DNA from: Linum tenue
Taxonomy: Eukaryota > Streptophyta > Magnoliopsida > Malpighiales > Linaceae
DNA: 64,000 bases
NCBI GenBank assembly: GCA_946122785.1
Contig: CAMGYJ010000006.1
Coordinates: 52,038,066 to 52,102,065 of the forward strand
Direction of reading: 5' to 3'
The notes under the pieces are model-generated. The model was not told the origin of the DNA. It searched no databases and was given only the letters and a program-made list of their open reading frames with translations. The position numbers were made by a program, and so were the translations under genes. This document shows positions 35,847 through 48,713 of this stretch, piece after piece. Within the stretch, counting starts at the first letter, position 1. Each line of letters begins with the position of its first letter.

Positions 35847-37148
35847 TAGGGGTGTCTTTTCGGTTTTGGGTTTTCGGGTTAAACCCAAACCGAACTGCTA
35901 AAGTGACTCTTTCGGGTTCAGGTTTTTGGGAGCAACCCGAATTGGGATTATAATGGTTTCAGTTTCACAGCAACGCAAAAATTGTCAAGAACCCAAAAAT
36001 CTGAAAGCAGCAACTGGATCGAGCGGTGATGTTTGACAAAGGAGTTGGAAGTCGCCGCTTTGCCTCGCCATCCCCGCTTCGCCTCGGCACCCCATCTCTA
36101 CACCATCGCTTCGCCTTGTTATCACTTCGCTAAACCTACCCATCCCAACAAAGCAGAGACGACATCGGAAATCATCCCTTCGTTTGAGATCCAATCTTTC
36201 CCCATCGGCGCATCTGGGTAACTCAGATATCTTCAAGTCAATTTTTCTCCTGGCTTTGTCGATTCACATCTGGGAAACTCAGCTGCCGGATCGAACCCAT
36301 TAACACCAAAGTGATAGATCCTATCTTCCTTGTTACTCTGTTCTCCGATCTCGGCTATCCCTTCCCACCGCATATCAGTAGATTAGATTCCACCCTTTTC
36401 TTATATAAATCCAGTCATTGATTTCTCCTTGTTGTCAGCTTCTGCTGAAAATAGATCCACCCATCAGCGCTCCAAAGCCATCCAACTTCCGAGACCTTGC
36501 CGATGCTTGCCAAAATTGGGGCTTCTTTCAATTGCTACTACTAGTGCAAATCCCACATGCTTCTTGATGCACAACTCAATTTCCCCTATTTCCTGAATCC
36601 AAAGAATCAATTGCATGTAATCTAATTAATCCTCAGGTGATCAATCACGGGAGTGGACAAGGTCTTCTACTGGAGGCACTTTCTCAAGGTATTCGTCCAC
36701 CTGGATTTCCACTCCTAGAAAACCCACCGGCGTTCAGGGACATCTCTGGTGAGAACAGTCGGAGATTCGGCATGGTGGCGATGGAGCTTTTGAAACTTTC
36801 TATGAGGATTTGTGACTGCATCCCGAATACTTGAACACTAATGGTGAGGAAGTACTGGACATGGAGAGGAGTTAACAGATTTTGATCGCCAACTTCTACA
36901 TGTCGTGCCCATAGCCGGAGCTCGTCATGGGCTTGCCATCGCACTCGGACCACGGGCTGTTGAAGATGGAAAAAAGGGACACCCTTCCCCCACACGTTTA
37001 ATCGATAATTGCACAATCGGGTTTATGGCCTTTTCAAGTTTGGGTAACCAAAAACCGAACTGTGTCGTTTTTGGGTTGCAAACATAGGGCATTCCGGGTT
37101 TTCGGTTTCCATGGATTTCGAGTTCGGTTAACCGACCCGACAGGCCTA
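35847..37148. mobile_element. hAT element carrying dioxygenase gene fragments
   Basis: Left end TAGGGGTGTC, right end GACAGGCCTA. The 8 bp target duplication is GGTGTGAG (35839-35846) versus GGTGTGGG (37149-37156), one mismatch. Subterminal regions are rich in GGGTTTTCGGGTT and GGTTAACCGACCCG words. There is no transposase. The interior (about 36000-37000) is host-like and includes exon-intron structure from a 2-oxoglutarate oxygenase. Confidence 0.82.
36481..36990 (+). pseudogene. Captured 2-oxoglutarate/Fe(II) dioxygenase fragments
   Basis: At 36481 the frame reads SNFRDLADACQNWGFFQL, the N-terminal signature of plant 2OG dioxygenases. About 100 bp of intron-like DNA follows, ending in an AG at 36635-36636, and the sequence resumes VINHG, the next residues of that signature. 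Further on (36899-36960) another frame reads IANFYMSCP, then a TAG in place of an expected glutamine codon, then PELVMGLPSHSDHGLL; HSD supplies two of the iron ligands. The parts are not in one frame and the C-terminal ligands are absent, so this is a dead capture. The specific enzyme cannot be told. Confidence 0.75.
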
Positions 37149-37156
37149 GGTGTGGG

Positions 37157-39047
37157 TATAAACAAAACAAAGGCGGTGGAATGAGCAAACAAAGATAATG
37201 AAGAGAAGTAGCGTGTATTAGTCGACATAGGGGTTCACCTAGGAAAGCATATATAGTTGAAGATGGGTGGAACTAATTCAACTCCCTAACAGTCTACACC
37301 TACTCATTCATTTAAGAACACAATCTAGAGAGTACGAGGGTTTAAGATTACCATTCTTGCAGAAGCAGTTGATGGTGTCATCTTCATGTCATTCCCTAAT
37401 CCTCGATACTACTTGTTACCCATAAAGCTAGGTTCAAACAAGTTTATTCTTTATAGGCCACTTATTGAAGCTACACCTTAGAATCGAAAAGCAAATCCAA
37501 GATATCTCTCGGTAGTACTTTTGTTTATTGTCTTTAAGTTAGACAAACCATGGGTTGCCTCCGATGTAGCACCCTCTCTTTAATGCCTTTGAGCTAAGCA
37601 TGGCCAATGTATTTTAGTCATACACCAATGAGGCTCTGCTGGCCATACTCCAACCACATCATCGAGAGGAGGTAATTCGTTGGAGGTGTTTAGCAAGTTT
37701 AGCTTCCATTAGAGAAAACCTTGCTTCTATGAAAGCTTTTCGGCATCCCAAATCCTCAAGTGAGGGCAGGTTCAACGAAAACCCATGTTGAGTGAATTTG
37801 GCATCACACTCTTGAGATTGTTGTCTCGCCTCATGAAGAGTCCTACAATTACCTTATTCGAAGTGAACAATATGATTCGTCGATTTATAATTCTCCCACA
37901 GGGGGAAGGAATCCATTCATGAAAGCTTGAGTCAACGAGTCCCACTAGCGAAGCGAGCTACAAGGTTGTTCTTTCAACCAGGTTCTCGCCTCCTCTTCTA
38001 TAGAGTAAATGAAGAGACCTATTTGTGTCCAATGTGACACGCTTGAAGTAGGAGGTTCATATATCATATATCCTCAGGAACTTTTTTAAGAGTGATCTAC
38101 AAGATTTTCATAGATATTTCCCTAAAAAGCCCATCCTCTTTAATTTTGCGAATAAGGACTTGTTGTACCTTGAGGAAGGTATCAACATCGATTCGAGGGA
38201 CCGAGTCACGTCTTTGATTATGAGGTCTTTCATGCTCGTAGCTGGGATAGGCACCCATTCTCATGGTTGTGTAGATGAAGAGCAGCTTCGATTAAAGTGA
38301 ATCAGAAGTGCTACTATGCAGAATCAGGTCGGGATACAAGAACTATAAAGGACATGCACATGTAACAAAAGGCTCCTTGGCCACCGAATTTTGGCCAAAA
38401 TTGGCGCCCTGGACTGCCAAGGCAATAGGATTTTGGAAAATTTGGCTACCAAATTTGAAGAATTTTGGCTGCACTAGCCTCCGATTTTTGGCAAAAAAAT
38501 AGGCGCTAAAGCCGATGTTTCTTTAAGAAATCAAATCACACCCTGAGAACAAAAAAAATATGAAACACCAAAATTGAAATATGAAAAATAAATACTCAAA
38601 AAAATAGAAACAAAAAAGAACACACACAACCTCAAACGAAAATAAAAAGAAACAAGTAGAGCTCTTACCATGTTCCTTTTTCGACGGTTGTCAGCGTCCC
38701 TGGCAACGACACCATAATTTGACATCTTTTGTAATGAGTGTCAAATTTACCTGGCCCAAAGCCCATGATTGTATTTCGCTAGGGCATTTCACATTAAAGA
38801 ACATTATTTCCACTAACGCCGATTACTGTAGCTCAAGACACCTTTTACTGGTCATAAAGACTCAATTTTACTATTCACCCAGCTCTGATTGGTTGTTCGC
38901 CTGCGGTGGACCCCTTTTCTTGGACTTTGTTTGTGCTGTGTTGGGGTTAGCGTCGATCACGCGTCGCCCTCCAATGCTACCTTCTTTTCTCCCGTCGCTT
39001 GCTGGGCTAACCCCGGTTTGGGATGTGATGGTCTGGAGAGAGTAAGA
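37157..39047. other. Intergenic sequence with no identified gene
   Basis: No convincing protein homology. The 38340-38520 part is rich in TTTTGGC words and 38870-38930 has a TACTATTCACCCAGCTCTG phrase common in plant repeats, but I found no ends. Confidence 0.4.
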
Positions 39048-39165
39048 GGGTTGTTGTTGAGGTGGCAGAGAGGAGGGGTTCTTCGTGCAGAGCGCCGGAG
39101 AGAGAAGGGTTGTTGTTGAGGTGGCAGAGAGGAGGGGTTCTTCGTGCAGAGCGCCGGAGAGAGAA
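39048..39165. repeat. Two tandem 59 bp units
   Basis: 39048-39106 and 39107-39165 are identical by eye, purine-rich (GAGAGGAGGGG). A second, 39 bp tandem pair starting GGTTCGAGAAAAGAG follows at about 39199-39266. Confidence 0.9.
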
Positions 39166-39266
39166 TTTATTTTGCCGCCAAATCAAAAAATTTTGGTGAT
39201 GGTTCGAGAAAAGAGAGAGGAGCAGAGGAGACTGGGAGTGGTTCGAGAAAAGAGAGAGAAGCAGAG

Positions 39267-42200
39267 ACGTTTTCTTCGTTGTCTCTTTCCTTGGTGGCCA
39301 ACTAAACCCCGACGCAGTTTTCAATGACAAAAGAAGTCCTCTTGCAAACACAACAATCAAAGTTTACAGAAGTTTTCTCTCATATTTCTTACCCTCTTCT
39401 CTCCCCCTCTCTTCACTCAATTTCTTCTGTGCGAGCAGAGACGATCGAGCATATCGGCGATGATTGATCATCCTCCGTTTTGAGTTTGCCTGAGAAAATC
39501 AAGGTATTGCAGAAGATTGACGTGATGGGAGTCGTGGAGAGAGCGCCGGCGATCACGATTCCTCTTCTAGCTGAGAAGAGCATGTTGATGTACAGATCTG
39601 CAGGTGCTCTTAAACGTTTATGTTATGTTATGGCTCTTTCCTCTTTCTGCCTCAATTCTCTTCAACATCCCTCCAGCATCTCATCTATTCATCTTCTCTC
39701 TCATCTCAGCTCCATGGTCGTTGCCAGCAGCCAATGAATCGCCGGGAACCCGTTGGTTACGAGAATCCCTGTCTCCGGTGGTGAATCTCTGAGCCTTTGC
39801 CTAGCAAGCGGCCAGTGAGGAACTCCCAGCTGAAGTCAAGGAAATCATGGGATCTTTCGGTGAGCTCTTGATCAGCCTTTCGTTTTGTTTCGTTTCTCTT
39901 CTTATTCCCTTTTTTTTTTTTTTTTTGCATCAGTGGTGGCCTAATCATTTTGTTCCCTGTTGTTTGTTATCCTCGCAGGAAATTCTCTCTCATATTTCTA
40001 ATCCTATTCTCTCTGTGTTCTCTGAACTCCATCAGTGCTATCAGAGAACCGGCGAGCATCTTTGGTGACGATTAATAGAAAGAATCCTCCCATTCTAAGG
40101 GATTATCTCTTTGTTTTTATACGTATGAGCATCTTCCCCTTTGATTTTGTCTGAGAAAATCGAGGTCTTGCAGGGGATTGGCGAGATGGGGATCGCCGAG
40201 AACCTGCCGATGATAATCATTCTTCTTTGTCACTACGGCCAGACACTGGAGAGCCTACTACATCCCCGGCAGCGATTGTGTCTCAAGAATCCCGAAAAAC
40301 TCTGGTATTTGTCTTTGCTTGGGACGATGATAATCATTCTTCTTTGTCACTGCCGATGATACTCATTCTTCTACCTCAGCAAAATCTGTTTCATCTGATT
40401 TCTGACGACAATCTGTTATTTGGTTCGTTGATAGGAATTTCTGTGGGCTGAGTCGTGCTTCGAATCTCAGCGAAAAGCTGCTGGACAATTAGATGGTTGA
40501 GTTCTTATGAGATACAGACTAATTCGCAGGTTCCGTTTAGATTTTAGACTGGTACTCTCTCCTTTTTTCGTAGATGGAATTTCCAGAATCTGTAGCTCCC
40601 AGGTGAACCTCCTCTCTCTTCAATCTTAATTGCCTTTTGGTATTTGGTATATGAGAGTTCCGTTGGGAGAAGAACTCCAACTTAAATGAATGCACAGAGC
40701 AGGATCTTCGGCTCTCTCTTCAATATCTGATTTAGCGCGACTACTGATGAGTGATGACTTGGGATGGACATAATCCTTCTTTGATAAAATTGAGATATCC
40801 TCACGGCGTTGGAATAGGGTGTTGGTTTTCTGTTTGGCTATGAATATCAATGTTTGGCATGTTTCTGGTGAAATTGATTTGATTTGCTAGCCTTGATTTT
40901 TTGTTCTTGGTCCTTGGTTTCGACTAGGCTTTTGGGGTAGACTCCTGGCTTCAGTTCCATCAACCATTTTTTATTCATTAATGATTCTTTGCTCTGAAAG
41001 GATTTTCTATCATGTTAATTTCTTCGTTTCAGAGTGATGGATTTGGTGTTGATCTAAAGTGTATACGTATATGTATATTTGTGGATGGTTTGGTTGATTA
41101 GCAGGGGGTGGAAAGTGCTCATTGTATGTTTTTACTAGGGGAAAACTATTATCTTCAGTGTTTCCTTTACAACAACTTTTGAGCCTTGGTAAGTTCCAGC
41201 TCTTAGAATGTGGTTGTTAATTGGATCAAGGTTGATGGTTTTATTTGTTAGTTCTTAGATTCATTATCAAGTTCCAAACTGAAGCTGGAAATTTATAAAT
41301 AAGTAGGGGTCATTTATAGTTTAATGGCACTGGTTTTTGCAAATGGTTAAGCTATTTGGCCTATATGTTATCTCATACATGTGGGGTCTGTCAATATTTC
41401 ACTAAGTAGGGGTTTGTGTTTATTGGTATGTTCTATTTGTTGGTTCTAGAATGTGTTGTGTTAGGGATTTGCTATGGCATATAGAGTTAGTTTCATGCGT
41501 GATGGGCATGTGGTTTATACCGGACAGCCTGATAACTCAGATGAGCAGTGATCCAATTTGATTTCTTACTTTCGTAGGTACGGGAGGGAATTCATATGTA
41601 ATTGTTGTCATGATGATTATGATGCCCTTGAAGGATGCAACAGCTGTCAGTCCCATGCCAACATCGATAAAGAAGTTGATCCCTCTTGAAGGAGGACAAC
41701 AGCCATGCAAACTGAGTTTGGTGATCATGATGAGCTGAGATTCTCTCTTTTATGTATGAGATGATTTTCTTAGATCATAAGGGTTGAGGATTAGGATAGG
41801 CCTATGAACCAAACTACTTTTTTCTTTCCTTTTTTTTTTGGTTTGATTCGGGGAAGATTTATTGATTTGGTCATTTTTGGTTGCTGATGATGTGAACCAA
41901 ACAATTTTGAGCTATAATAATAGGCAAATGCATCATCTAATTCTCCCCCATTTATGTTTCAGCTACTTACAAAAAGAAAGGATGGCTATCCAATGAGTGA
42001 GAGGAATCTACTAATCCTGGACAAGAGACAATTCAATTGTCGATTGGAACTTCTCAATTGCAGATTGTGAAGTGTTGATACCAGCATGTTAATTATTAAG
42101 CAAACAAAAGACAAGTACCTTTTGAAGTTTCATGCTTTTTATTTGTAATGTTAATTGAAGCTCCATGCTTATGTTATTGTTTGGTGAAACCTAAACTCTC

Positions 42201-42610
42201 AAAACTGTAACACTTAATTTTACTGTTGCTAGGAGGATGAATTGAAAAGAAGTTGAAGAGTTTGTTTATAGACTTAATGTTATGTGTTTATGTGTTATCA
42301 ACTAAATAAGTTGTTTTTGTTTCTCAATATTTTTAAATACAACACCTAACTCGGGTAAGGATGTTAGGTTTTCTCTGAACCACCAAGCATAGTATACTCT
42401 TTTGTACCCCAAGTATTGTGAAATATTATTTAGCTAGATTAATCCAAAATGTTGCATTTTTACTCGTTTACTTTTGTTGTAGTGACCGAGGAATACATAA
42501 TGGTCCATCCAAACTCAAGTTACTTCTATAATATGTATTTTTATCATCTACATTCTTAAACTTCCGAATGTTCCATGTAAGATCCACGATGATTAAAAAA
42601 TGGAACGTAA
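39267..42610 (+). other. Probable Helitron body, no replicase seen
   Basis: This stretch leads to the Helitron 3' end at 42639. It has two related segments around 39470-39600 and 40130-40240, each reading EKI(K/E)VLQ and followed by weakly similar residues, so it may contain duplicated exon fragments from an unknown gene. No Rep/helicase domain. I did not locate the 5' TC terminus, so the extent is uncertain. Confidence 0.4.
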
Positions 42611-42639
42611 CCCGCGGCAGAGCGCGGGCAAATTACTAG
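42611..42639 (+). mobile_element. Helitron 3' terminus
   Basis: CCCGCG-GCAGAG-CGCGGG forms a 6 bp stem hairpin (42611-42628), followed by CAAATTA and CTAG, with T as the next base. A short GC hairpin a few bases before CTAG and insertion before T are diagnostic of plant Helitrons. Confidence 0.85.
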
Positions 42640-44339
42640 TACCACTTACTCGGGTGGCGAGATATGGTTCTATTGAGTTAGAAACTGATGTAGGAGGTTG
42701 AGGTGCCTCTGGTTTTGTGTAACAAAAGACAAAAAAGAAAGAAACATGTAGAAAAGCAAACCTATATATACGTTTAGATGAGTGAGAGCATAGAAGGATA
42801 TGCATTGCATAGGCAAGCTCCCACAGGTCTCCTCATTATGGTCCCTCGATGATTGAAAGCATACGAGCTGTTGATTCCTTAGATTATCTGATCTCACCTT
42901 GTGCTGAAGCATTTATTTGAACTAAGGGCGACAAGGACCCTTCTGATTTCTCCCTTGAGGCGTCACGCCGTTCAAACGAATAGGACCGCCATGTCTAGTC
43001 TAATCCTAAGCGACTTGGATTTTGATCCTTGCGCCTCAAAGGAGTGCAAGTTCGACTAGACTCTCATTCGAATCGATAAAAGAATAAATAGAGGGAATCA
43101 AGCATCACACATATAAGATAAAACAATCGTATTAAAACCTGTTCATCAAGTTTACATAACCAGAACCCCTAGGGTCATACCTACGCAACTAAAGGATCAA
43201 ACCAGCCATGGGGAAGGGTTTCTTGGAGATCATCGATCGAAATGACCCCCCCTGGGAGCCTTTGCTATCGACGGCCACAACAAAGATATAGGGGCATAGG
43301 ACGCTATTTCTGGCACCAATTTCTCCCTCTCGATTGGTTTCACTCTAGGTAAGGTGAGTCACTTTGTCGGTAGAGTAACAACCCTTCCTTGACCTCTCAT
43401 CTCCCCCTCCCAATTTTTTATCTCTAGAGGCATATTTACAGGCTTTTGATGAGGCTTTTTGGGGATAAAAACTTGTAACTACTACATCATCCAACCAATG
43501 AGAAAGCTCCAAACTCGTGGCCAGTGAATCGGGAAGCTCTAAGGTAACTTTCTGACGAAGTAGAAGTACCACATCAAACGGCGGCCAAGGCACCAATTGT
43601 GATCATGGGTGACATTTCCATAAGCCCTTCTTATATTCGAGTCTTGGCTCCAGCAACTGGATCTTGATGTCCCCTTCGACAACCAAGTGGTCCAGGAATA
43701 CTAGCCTGCTTTGACCTGAAAATTCACATAACGCTGCCAAAAGCATATCAAACGAGTAAAAGCAATCCTATGTTTGCTAAAACACACTTGAAGAACTCAT
43801 AACATGCGTTCAAGGCATTATGATGATAAAGATTATAAAATGAATACACTTTGGATGATAATACATGGGTCTAAAATAGTCAATTCTACGTCATCAGACT
43901 ACCAGAATGAAATGGCTTTGGGAAGTGCTTCAATGTGAGAGGAGCTAAACTGAGTTGTGGGAAACCAAGTCAGCTAATCTAGTGGCCCATGTAGGGAGGA
44001 TGTTGGGGGAAGCTGAATTTTTCAGCTGGTGAGAGAAAGAGGCATTTAATGCTCATGCACCAACCTCTCTCTCCCGTTCTTTCCATTTCTTTCTCTCTCG
44101 TATGTTCTTCCAAGGCAATCCATGGCTCGCCATTTAGGAGCAGTGAAGAATCAAGGTGGGTTCAACTCCAACGTTGGACATGCAACTAGGATCAACAAAG
44201 AAGAATACTCTTCTTTTATTCCTCTCTCTTGTGCTCTCCCCATGCGATCCTCTAGCTCACCATTTCAGGAGCACCGAAGAAGGTTGCTCATCTATGGCGT
44301 TTGGCGTGCAACAAGCTCTTTTGGTATTTGATTCGGGCA
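42640..44339. other. Intergenic sequence with no identified gene
   Basis: Several 60-85 codon frames, none with recognisable domains. No transposon ends found. A GA-rich patch occurs near 44080-44100. Confidence 0.4.
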
Positions 44340-45614
44340 TGATTGCACATATTTTACCCCTCATTTCTTGATCGTTTGACTTGGTAAATCACCGTCAATC
44401 AACCTATTTTACGCTAGATTGTGCTTCTTTTAACAAATTTTAGGTCCTAGTACATGTGGGAAGGTCGATGACAAGTTTCGGGACGATTCGAGGTTAAAAA
44501 GTGCCAAAAGTGAAGAAAATGCTAAGGTTACGGGCTGGGAGTGATTGTCACGGCCTATGGGCGATGAAAAATAAGCCTAGGGCATGACAATTTCCAAAGG
44601 ATCATAAGGGTTTGCACATCTCGCGGGCAGATCAATTGTCATGGTCACCAGACCGTGACAATTTCCATATGAGCGTGACATTGGACCAAAATGGCAACAA
44701 ACTCCCGCGTTTTTCGATGAGATCACGACCGGGATCCAAATGTTACGTGGCGACATTGGCTCTTGGGGCTTATAAAAATGCGGCAGCTAGGAGAGAGAAG
44801 GGCAGCTGGTTTTGGAGGAGAACATGCTTCTCTCTCTAGGGTTTCAACCCAAAACACCAAAAAGGAGTTCTAGAGAGAGGAGAGAGAGAGAGAGAGAAAT
44901 CTTGGAGCTTAATTGAAGGATTGAGTTGATCTTGGAGTCAAGGATTGAAGCCTAGAAGATGATGAAGAATATGAAGATCTTGAACATGTTTTGTAATCTC
45001 TCTTCTCTCTATGAATTAGACCTCTTCTCTTAGGTTGATGAACCCTAGGTCTAGATTTTGAAATAACTTGATGTATGTGACAAATACTATTTTTGATTCA
45101 GTTTATTATCTATTTGATGGATGATTTTCATGATTTTCTTGAGTTTGGATTCCTTATCATGTCAATTGAGCTTTTGACCTAGGAGGGAGATAATCCACTC
45201 CGCATCCTTAATCGTCCGGGTAATCCTTGAGGGAATCGATTGGATCGATCTCCTATGATATAGGTTTGTCCTAGGTTAGATAGAGCATCACCTATCCATC
45301 ACTAGTCGTTCCAAGTCCGTCCCGAGGGAGTCAACCTCCTAACGGTAGGGTAGTGAGCCGATCAAGCAAGGATGGTATTCAATATCGATCAAATGACGAA
45401 ACTAGGGGGATTCAAACCTAAAAGAGCTCCCACCTTGTAATTAGCTAGGTTAGTGGTTAGTTTAGCTAGGCTAGTTAATTTAGTCTTCTCAATCACTATT
45501 CTAGGTTGGCTAAATAACGAACCCTAAACATGAAGTAAGGTAAGCCGAGATCCCCGAGGTACGATAGATTTTATTGCTTGCTCACCCTATGTTACACCCG
45601 GTCTTCGGTTATAC
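44340..45614 (+). repeat. Ty3/Gypsy-type LTR (Tat/Athila-like), probably a remnant
   Basis: Begins TGATTGCACATATTTTACCC, the usual start of plant Tat-lineage LTRs, and has a TATAAAAAT box near 44773 followed by a purine-rich transcribed region with a (GA)n run near 44872-44897. After 45614 the bases TTGGCCGTTGATTGGGA look like a decayed tRNA-type primer site. No second LTR or Gypsy polyprotein was found, so it is a lone or truncated copy. The right boundary is approximate. Confidence 0.5.
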
Positions 45615-45949
45615 TTGGCCGTTGATTGGGAATATTGTAGCTAAAGCGAACCAATATTATACTTCGTATCTTAGAGAACTTTGTGTTTTACACAACATAT
45701 GTTTGTCATATCCAAAAAATGTATGTATACAATTTGTTATCAAATTCCTTGACTATGTATCCCTCAAAGGCATACGTCGTAGGATCTTCTTTAAGTCTCA
45801 TTCATCCATAAAGAAATTTTATCGATCCATGTTTCTCACTTATCAAATAACTCATGATACCATGTATCACCACACTCAATTTGCACTTTGTAAGCTTGCT
45901 CACAGGGCTCAGAACCATAAAATGATGAAGTTATAACATGGTAAAACCC

Positions 45950-47660
45950 AAATATAGGTTTAAACCGTGGAGAGGAAATGCTAGGAATGGTGTGACCTCC
46001 TAGAGAGATATTGTGAGAATTTTATGTAAAAGAAAGATTATCTTGTTTCCCTTTTAAGAATGCATTTCCGAGAACAAAATCAGCATCAAGCTAAGGAAAA
46101 ACATAAATTTTCCTAATGGTGAATGTTTTACCTGAAATTTCAACTTAGACATTAGAGGCAAAATGATTAATTAAGTTACCATCTCCATTAGCCATTTTCA
46201 TAGCTATAGGTGCTTGTAAAGGTTTCCACCATTCTACAAGAAGGCATTGGGGCGACCCCACTTGTGGTGCATCATGTAGGGTATATAGGATATAGGAGAA
46301 GTATCCTTGGAATTAGAATTTGACCTTAATATAGGTGCTTAGGATACCAACCTCATTAGTTATCCACATCATCTTGGTACCTTGTTCTTTTGTACCATCC
46401 TTGAAAATTGAAACACTAATATCCCTATAATCCACTATTTTTCTTTGCAAAGAGTCAACTAATTTTTTAGATGATGTTAACGCTAACATGGAGTGATATG
46501 TTTGTCTTGATTATAGTTCGACTCCTCTATCAGGTGGAAGATTGGGTATTGACTAAGGTATGTGGGTAGATTTTAAATGTGACAACCGTGGTTCTTCATA
46601 GTGTGAAGAAATTAAGAACCTTGTTGACATATTTGAGATGTTCCAAGTTATTGCGAACTTTCACTAGGATATCTTAACATCCAATTCCTAGACCAAGAAA
46701 TTTTTTAAGTTTATTTCCTATTTGTGGAATTGCTTAAGATGGTCTGAAACCTTCTTCAAATAACTTAGTAAATTTTCAATTTTGAGATATTCTTAACACT
46801 AGGGTTTGTAGTGTTAACTAAGTGGTAGAGCAACCTAGTATGATATGCCAATATTTCGCTTGAGGATTTATTATATCCATTTTCATGGATTTCATTCTTA
46901 AAGTTAATGAATTCCCTAGACACTTTTCGTATAATTCCATGAGATAATTTGGGTAGGCCTGGAACCAAACTACGCAATGTGCCTAGTTTGTTTGGACTCC
47001 TGATATTAGTTGATCATTGAACTCTTTCCATCATTTATCAAGGACAACAACTATCACAGGACAATCCATGAGGCAAATTGAAGAATGAGATTAGTCCAAC
47101 TTGAACTAATCTTATGTGAATCCTTTGCCTTTTTCTTCATGTCCCTAATTTTTGCCATTTTAATTAAAGGTACATCTAATGTTTTTAATTTTGTACTAGA
47201 TACCTTACCTATACACTCTGAATGGAAAACATTTACTATCAATCTAAAGTTAAATAATGATTTGTTGTAGATAGCATTAATATGTGATTCATGCAGCTTC
47301 CACTTTTAAATGATTAGTGGATTGATCATCGTACATGAAGGATTCTTCTTGTACCAAAGTGTTATCCAATGGAACTAACGCTTCGTTCATTATGAAGAGT
47401 TGGAATGTCCACAAATCTTCATCAGTGTATGATTCATATACTAACACACTAATTTGTACACTAAGTCTACCCCAAACTCTACTTCTATCAGCTCATTTCA
47501 TCACTAGGCCCATAGGCTAATCATTCACCATCACACAAGATCCTTCAAAGATGTTCTCTTTGATTACTCTTGTGAGGACAAAGTATTAGTTTTGTGATCT
47601 TTCGATCCACAAACCCAACAACATGAACAGTTGCTCAAAGGTTTCCCTTTGAGACATTTC
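45950..47660 (-). pseudogene. Decayed endogenous pararetrovirus-like sequence
   Basis: Read on the minus strand, 47582-47620 gives CWVCGSKDHKTNT, a CX2CX4HX4 zinc-knuckle lacking its last cysteine. Downstream, 46053-46086 gives DADFVLGNAFL, resembling the end of the aspartic protease in Caulimoviridae. Between them are fragments (such as 46765-46977) with the Ile/Asn-rich character of capsid-polyprotein relics, and many stops. There is no movement protein or polymerase that I can defend. A Gypsy gag-protease relic is the main alternative. The sequence is thoroughly inactivated. Confidence 0.4.
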
Positions 47661-47710
47661 GGTTTCTTCTATATTTTCTCTTGAAAGCATCTATCATTTC
47701 ATTATCTCTA

Positions 47711-48705
47711 GGGCTGAATGCTGACTGAGCCCAGTACACTACCCAACCCAAACCCGCAGAGCCCAAAAAAACCCACTTTCCCAGAGCCCAATTCCCCTCA
47801 AAAAGTCAAAACCCTAAGCCCATAGCCCAATTCCCCCCACCCCACCCACATAGTCACAACCCTAAGCCCAAATCCTCTCTCGGCACTCACCTGTCACCTC
47901 CCACCACCACAAAAATTCACATCTCTAACCTAAAGAGACGGCAAGCAGTCACCATTGTCAATTCTCGTCTTTTGTCCCAAGCAGCCAATTTCAGATCCAC
48001 CACGATTTAGATCCATGGTACATCTCGGCGCTCCTCGGCGGGTAAACAGACTAGGGCGGGCATCTCGGCGGCGGGGGGATCAGCAAGGAAAGGAGGCGGA
48101 ATTTGCAGGAGCGGCGGCGGGATCCGGGGCGGCATGCTCGGCTTAACGAGCCCCTGCATGCTCTCTCCTGCCTTGTCTTTCGCCATCGCTTCCTCTTCTC
48201 AAAATGGATGAGTGGCGGACTTGGCAAGCTAGACCTGGGGAGAAGGCGAACTCGGCGGCGGACGGAGCTCAGTGCGGCATCGACGGCGAAGTGCTCGACC
48301 TAGCTGAGCGATGAACTGCTCGGAGAGGACGGGTCGGCGGCGTTTTGTCCCCTGCAGAGAGAGATGAAGAGGGTTTGATAGAGGCGCTGGTGGTGGAAGA
48401 AGAGTAGCAGAGATGGAGAGAGATGAAGAGGTGGAAGAGAGGAAGAGAAAGCGTATTTTTTGGGTAGAGAGAGGAAGTTGCGTACTGAAAAAGCGGAAGG
48501 CAGAGGAAGAAAAAAAGAAGGCAGGGGAAGGGTGTGGGAAATTTCGGGTTTGTCGGGATCCCGAACCGGAATATAACTCGGTTTGGTCAAACCGAACCAA
48601 ATTATATTTCGGTTCAGAATCGATTTCATGTGTAGAGAGTTCGGGGGACCCGGTATACTCAATTTCGGTTTGGTTTCGACTGAACCGAATCGATGCCCAC
48701 CCCTA
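47711..48705. mobile_element. hAT element, right-arm copy, truncated
   Basis: Mirror of 14891-15890. The TIR GATGCCCACCCCTA ends at 48705 beside GCCATGGC (48706-48713). The opposite end is missing because the inverted duplication stops at 47711. Confidence 0.88.
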
Positions 48706-48713
48706 GCCATGGC

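Noticed and set aside
37500..38300. A possible Gypsy gag relic
   Set aside because: A few codon-like stretches on the minus strand looked gag-like, but no zinc knuckle or conserved block could be confirmed.
39480..40460. Several 60-85 codon frames in the Helitron region as genes
   Set aside because: No recognisable domain, no splice-consistent extension and low-complexity hydrophobic content.
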